From the NCBI GenBank assembly GCA_946479535.1, contig CAMLGP010000093.1, forward strand, positions 1 through 8,307: a stretch of DNA of 8,307 nucleotides. Direction: 5' to 3'. Shown piece after piece: positions 5,669-8,307 of this stretch (positions within the stretch are counted from its first letter, which is position 1; every line of letters begins with the position of its first letter). The position numbers were made by a program, and so were the translations under genes. The notes beneath the pieces are model-generated. The model saw nothing but the letters and a program-made list of their open reading frames with translations, had not been told where the DNA came from and did not search any database. This stretch comes from an uncultured Bacteroidota bacterium (lineage in GTDB: Bacteria > Bacteroidota > Bacteroidia > Chitinophagales > Chitinophagaceae).

Positions 5669-6604
5669 TTAAACAGGAACAGTATACTGGCTCTTATTCT
5701 TACGGATCTTTTCCGGGACCTTTTGCAATATCTCCTCTTTCAGCACTTCAATCATTTTCTCTTTTACATAGTTCCGGTGAACCACAAGACTCACCTCCCG
5801 CATAGGCACCGGCCTTTTAAAATGCCGGATCAACTGGGTTTGTTTCAAGGGCATATCCAATGTAGCCAGTTCAGGAATAATAGTGATCCCATCATTTAAT
5901 TCCACCATCCTTCTTAGTGTTTCGATACTTCCTGCTTCATATTCAAAATGGCTACTCTCTTTGCTGATCTTTCTTAACTCACAAAGATTAGCGATCTGCG
6001 ACCGGAAACAATGGCCTTCTTCCAGCAGCCATAATTTATTGGGGTCGATATCCTGTGGCAACAAATAGGTCTTTTCATATACTGCATTCTTTTTGGAGAC
6101 ATAAGCCATCATTTCTTCATAGAAAAGAATATGTTCCCGGATGCCATTCTCCTGTAAAGGAGTAACCAGTATCCCGGCATCGATCTTACTTTCCCTTAAC
6201 CGGGAAATGATCAATTCAGTCATCATTTCATTAACGATCAACTTCACACCCGGGTATTTTCGTGTGAACGGCTGAATGAATAGCGGTAACAGATAAGGCG
6301 CCAGTGTGGGAATGATGCCAATCCTTAGTTCTCCGGTTAAAACTCCCTTTTTATGCTGCAGGTTTTCCAGCAGGAGGTTTCTTTCAGCCAGTATCTTCCG
6401 GGCCTGCTCAATGATCTCCGCTCCGGTTTCTGTAGGAACCACGGGTTGTTTACTGCGGTCAAAAAGTTTTACTTCCAGTTCTTCTTCCAGCTTTTGTATT
6501 TGCATGCTCAGAGTGGGCTGACTTACAAAACAATGGCTGGCAGCTGCTGCAAAATGCCGCCAGGTATCTACCGCAATAATATATTCCAGCTGAACAAGGG
6601 TCAT
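5669..6604 (-). CDS. oxyR: Hydrogen peroxide-sensing LysR-type regulator OxyR
   Basis: A 311-residue transcription factor that senses H2O2 by disulfide formation and controls peroxide defence. Residues 1-60 are the LysR winged HTH, with the SQPTLSMQIQKLEEEL recognition region. The effector domain begins at about 90 (GELRIGIIPTLAPYLLP). Both redox cysteines are present as Cys199 and Cys208 in LEEGHCFRSQIANLC, with the same numbers as in E. coli OxyR. His198, Thr100 and Thr129, residues of the peroxide pocket, also align by number. Length is close to that of E. coli OxyR (305). The ATG at 6604 fits the family's N-terminus. It is divergent from katA with 94 bp between the starts, the classic regulator-target layout. 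An OxyR half-site lies only 4 bp before its own start, suggesting self-repression. A further Cys25 also has a counterpart in E. coli. Confidence 0.95.
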   Translation of the reverse strand: MTLVQLEYIIAVDTWRHFAAAASHCFVSQPTLSMQIQKLEEELEVKLFDRSKQPVVPTETGAEIIEQARKILAERNLLLENLQHKKGVLTGELRIGIIPTLAPYLLPLFIQPFTRKYPGVKLIVNEMMTELIISRLRESKIDAGILVTPLQENGIREHILFYEEMMAYVSKKNAVYEKTYLLPQDIDPNKLWLLEEGHCFRSQIANLCELRKISKESSHFEYEAGSIETLRRMVELNDGITIIPELATLDMPLKQTQLIRHFKRPVPMREVSLVVHRNYVKEKMIEVLKEEILQKVPEKIRKNKSQYTVPV

Positions 6605-6608
6605 ACTG

Positions 6609-6623
6609 ATAGATTTTAACTAT
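6609..6623. promoter_or_regulatory. OxyR-binding half-site ATAG-N7-CTAT
   Basis: ATAGATTTTAACTAT fits the E. coli OxyR dimer motif ATAGnTnnnAnCTAT at every fixed position. A second motif with the expected 7-bp spacing would lie at 6631-6645, but it is poor. The site is just upstream of the candidate katA -33 element and just inside the oxyR leader, fitting activation of katA and repression of oxyR. Confidence 0.7.
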
Positions 6624-6643
6624 GAGTTTATAAAATTAATCAA

Positions 6644-6675
6644 TTTGATTTATACCATTTTATGTCACACTTTTG
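6644..6675 (+). promoter_or_regulatory. Candidate katA promoter (TTTG / CACTTTTG)
   Basis: TTTG at 6644-6647 could be the -33 element, and CACTTTTG at 6668-6675 the -7 element (one mismatch to TAnnTTTG), with 20 bp between. Transcription would start near 6682, about 17 nt before the katA ATG. The OxyR site ends 20 bp upstream of the -33 element. The imperfect -7 fits a promoter that needs an activator. Confidence 0.4.
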
Positions 6676-6698
6676 TCATCCATAAACCCCTTTTTGTT

Positions 6699-8213
6699 AT
6701 GAGTGAAAATAAAAAACTGACTAGTGCATCTGGTATTCCTTATGCCGAGAATGAAAATACCATGAGCGTTGGTGCACGCGGTCCGCTGTTACTACAGGAT
6801 TTCATCCTTCACGAGAAAATGGCCCATTTTAACCGGGAGCGCATTCCCGAAAGAGTGGTACATGCCAAAGGAAGCGGCGCCTTCGGCACCTTTACTGTTA
6901 CGCATGATATTACGGAATACACCCGAGCAAAGATCTTTAGCCAGGTAGGCAAGAAAACACGTCTGTTTCTTCGCTTTTCAACTGTTGGTGGTGAAAAAGG
7001 CAGTGCAGATACTGAACGTGATCCGCGTGGCTTTGCAGTAAAATTCTATACAGAGGATGGCAACTGGGACCTGGTAGGAAATAACACACCGATCTTTTTT
7101 GTAAAAGACCCAAAGAAATTCGGCGATTTCATTCATACGCAAAAACGCGACCCATATACCAACTGTAAAAGCGCAACCATGGTTTGGGATTTCTGGAGCC
7201 TGAATCCTGAAAGTCTTCACCAGGTATTGTTCCTGATGAGCGACCGTGGCACACCTTATACTTATCGCCACATGCATGGATTTGGCAGCCATACCTACAG
7301 CTTCATCAATGATAAAAACGAACGTCATTGGGTGAAATTCCATTTCAAAACAAAGCAGGGTATAAAAAACTTCACCAATGATGAGGCCGCTGCTATGAAA
7401 GGGCTGGATCCTGATTTTGCACAGCGAGACCTGGTAACTTCCATTGATAAAGGAGAGTTCCCAAAATGGACATTGAAAGTGCAGATCATGACTGAGGAGC
7501 AGGCTAAAACCTATCGCTTTAATCCCTTTGATCTTACCAAAACCTGGAGCCAGAAAGATTTCCCACTGATTGAGGTAGGAGAAATGGAATTAAATGAAAA
7601 CGCCCAGAATTATTTTGCAGACGTGGAACAATCTGCATTTGCGCCTGCCCATGTAGTGGATGGCATCAGCTATTCTCCGGATAAAATGTTGCAGGGAAGA
7701 ATACTTTCATATCCAGATGCACATCGCTACCGCCTTGGCGCTAACTATGAACAGATACCGGTTAACAAATGCCCATATATGGTAAGTAATTACCAGCGTG
7801 ATGGTGTAATGCGGGTTGATGGCAATGGTGGAAAGAATCCTAACTATTTCCCCAACAGCTTTGATAATATCAAGCCCGATACATCTTACAAACAGCCTTC
7901 ATGGACGCTGGATACCCTGGTTGCTGACTGGTATGATCGCAATGGTGAAGGAGAGAATGATCACTATACCCAGCCTGGCATTTTCTGGAGAGAGGTATTG
8001 AGTGATCAGGATAAGAAAAACCTGGTGAGCAATATTAGTGGCCACATGAAAAATATAGATGGGCCTAAAAAGGGAGAGATCATCAACCGGCAGTTATGTC
8101 ATTTTTTCCGTGCCGATATTGGTATGGGAATGGCTATTGCACAGGCGCTGGGGATTAATCCGGAAGAGGCCATGCCGAAAAAACATAGTACAGAAGGTCT
8201 TGCAGCAGTATAA
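6699..8213 (+). CDS. katA: Monofunctional haem catalase, small-subunit (clade 3) type
   Basis: Converts H2O2 to water and oxygen in the cytoplasm. The protein has 504 residues, typical of small-subunit clade 3 catalases, usually haem b tetramers that can bind NADPH. The distal His is His55 in RVVHAKGSGAFG. The catalytic Asn lies in DLVGNNTPIFF (128-129). The proximal haem ligand is Tyr338 in RILSYPDAHRYRLG, with Arg334 four residues before it. RDPRGFAVKFYTEDGNWD is also a core catalase block. The C-terminal helical part is present and ends in MPKKHSTEGLAAV, so the gene is complete. An in-frame ATG at 6645 would add 18 residues (MIYTILCHTF...) unlike any catalase and would overlap the promoter; the ATG at 6699, giving MSENKKLTSASGIPY, is preferred. 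It is divergent from oxyR and almost certainly peroxide-induced through it. No Shine-Dalgarno is seen. Confidence 0.96.
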   Translation: MSENKKLTSASGIPYAENENTMSVGARGPLLLQDFILHEKMAHFNRERIPERVVHAKGSGAFGTFTVTHDITEYTRAKIFSQVGKKTRLFLRFSTVGGEKGSADTERDPRGFAVKFYTEDGNWDLVGNNTPIFFVKDPKKFGDFIHTQKRDPYTNCKSATMVWDFWSLNPESLHQVLFLMSDRGTPYTYRHMHGFGSHTYSFINDKNERHWVKFHFKTKQGIKNFTNDEAAAMKGLDPDFAQRDLVTSIDKGEFPKWTLKVQIMTEEQAKTYRFNPFDLTKTWSQKDFPLIEVGEMELNENAQNYFADVEQSAFAPAHVVDGISYSPDKMLQGRILSYPDAHRYRLGANYEQIPVNKCPYMVSNYQRDGVMRVDGNGGKNPNYFPNSFDNIKPDTSYKQPSWTLDTLVADWYDRNGEGENDHYTQPGIFWREVLSDQDKKNLVSNISGHMKNIDGPKKGEIINRQLCHFFRADIGMGMAIAQALGINPEEAMPKKHSTEGLAAV

Positions 8214-8221
8214 TAATTACA

Positions 8222-8277
8222 CCATGGTTCGTGAGACACGAACCATGGCTGGTTTTAGTAGTTCGTGAGACACGAAC
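8222..8277. repeat. Twin palindromic hairpins built on a 19-bp direct repeat
   Basis: Hairpin 1 (8222-8248) has a perfect 12-bp stem, CCATGGTTCGTG / CACGAACCATGG, with an AGA loop. Hairpin 2 (8261-8277) has a 7-bp stem, GTTCGTG / CACGAAC, with the same loop. The two share an identical 19-bp sequence, GTTCGTGAGACACGAACCA, at 8227-8245 and 8261-8279. They begin 8 bp after the katA stop. Only TTTT with interruptions follows hairpin 1, so neither is a textbook terminator. The shape resembles REP-type dispersed palindromes (inference). Confidence 0.75.
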
Positions 8278-8285
8278 CACGGCCA

Positions 8286-8307
8286 GAAAAAAGGCCTCGC
8301 TGATTGC
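8286..8307 (+). terminator. Left arm of a probable intrinsic terminator, cut by the window end
   Basis: GAAAAAAGGCCTCGCTG is an A-tract followed by a G/C-rich arm, in the form usual for the upstream half of a bidirectional terminator. The matching arm (CAGCGAGGCC then T-tract) would lie just beyond base 8307. It would end the katA transcript. The call depends on sequence not shown. Confidence 0.4.

Noticed and set aside
6645..6698. 18-residue N-terminal extension of katA
   Set aside because: The extension does not resemble catalases and overlaps the likely promoter; ATG 6699 gives the usual family N-terminus.
8281..8296. GGCC-AGAAAAAA-GGCC as a hairpin terminator
   Set aside because: The stem is only 4 bp with the A-tract in the loop; the A-tract is better read as the lead-in to a terminator arm at the window end.

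Overview
The window looks like chromosomal DNA of a Bacteroidota bacterium, probably of the Chitinophagales/Chitinophagaceae type. This is inferred from protein style, the lack of clear Shine-Dalgarno sequences before most starts, A/T-rich leaders, TAnnTTTG-like promoter elements, and lipoproteins with an F-S-C lipobox. No RNA genes, insertion sequences, phage genes or CRISPR arrays are visible.

Left part (1-3960), all on the + strand: the C-terminal half of a Kup-type potassium transporter is cut by the window edge. It is followed by a cassette of three genes: a membrane-anchored alpha/beta hydrolase of the BEM46/ABHD13 type, a TPR-like lipoprotein of unknown function, and a second, clearly paralogous hydrolase. 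The lipoprotein and second hydrolase are 19 bp apart and probably co-transcribed. Both hydrolases keep a complete Ser-Asp-His triad behind one N-terminal membrane segment.

Middle (3961-5560): a 374-bp gene-free stretch holds five tandem 11-bp repeats, a perfect 9-bp inverted repeat, a 17-bp imperfect direct repeat, an exact TAnnTTTG promoter element and overlapping GTAAA/TTTAC inverted repeats. It leads into a two-gene unit, a four-helix membrane protein and a 66-residue Cro/CI-type regulator 3 bp apart. The inverted repeats at the predicted transcription start suggest autoregulation. A small orphan lipoprotein follows, ending at a perfect palindrome that can terminate transcription from both sides.

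Right part (5669-8307): a divergent peroxide-defence pair. OxyR (- strand) carries both redox cysteines and the peroxide-pocket residues at the same numbers as E. coli OxyR. KatA (+ strand) is a complete small-subunit haem catalase. Their 94-bp shared intergenic region contains an exact ATAGnTnnnAnCTAT OxyR half-site, placed to activate katA and restrain oxyR. After katA come two near-identical hairpins built on a 19-bp repeat, then the left arm of what is probably a terminator cut by the window end.

Most of the window is ordinary. The parts most worth a second look are the hydrolase-lipoprotein-hydrolase cassette, the 11-bp repeat array, the membrane protein/regulator module with its candidate operator, and the twin hairpins after katA.
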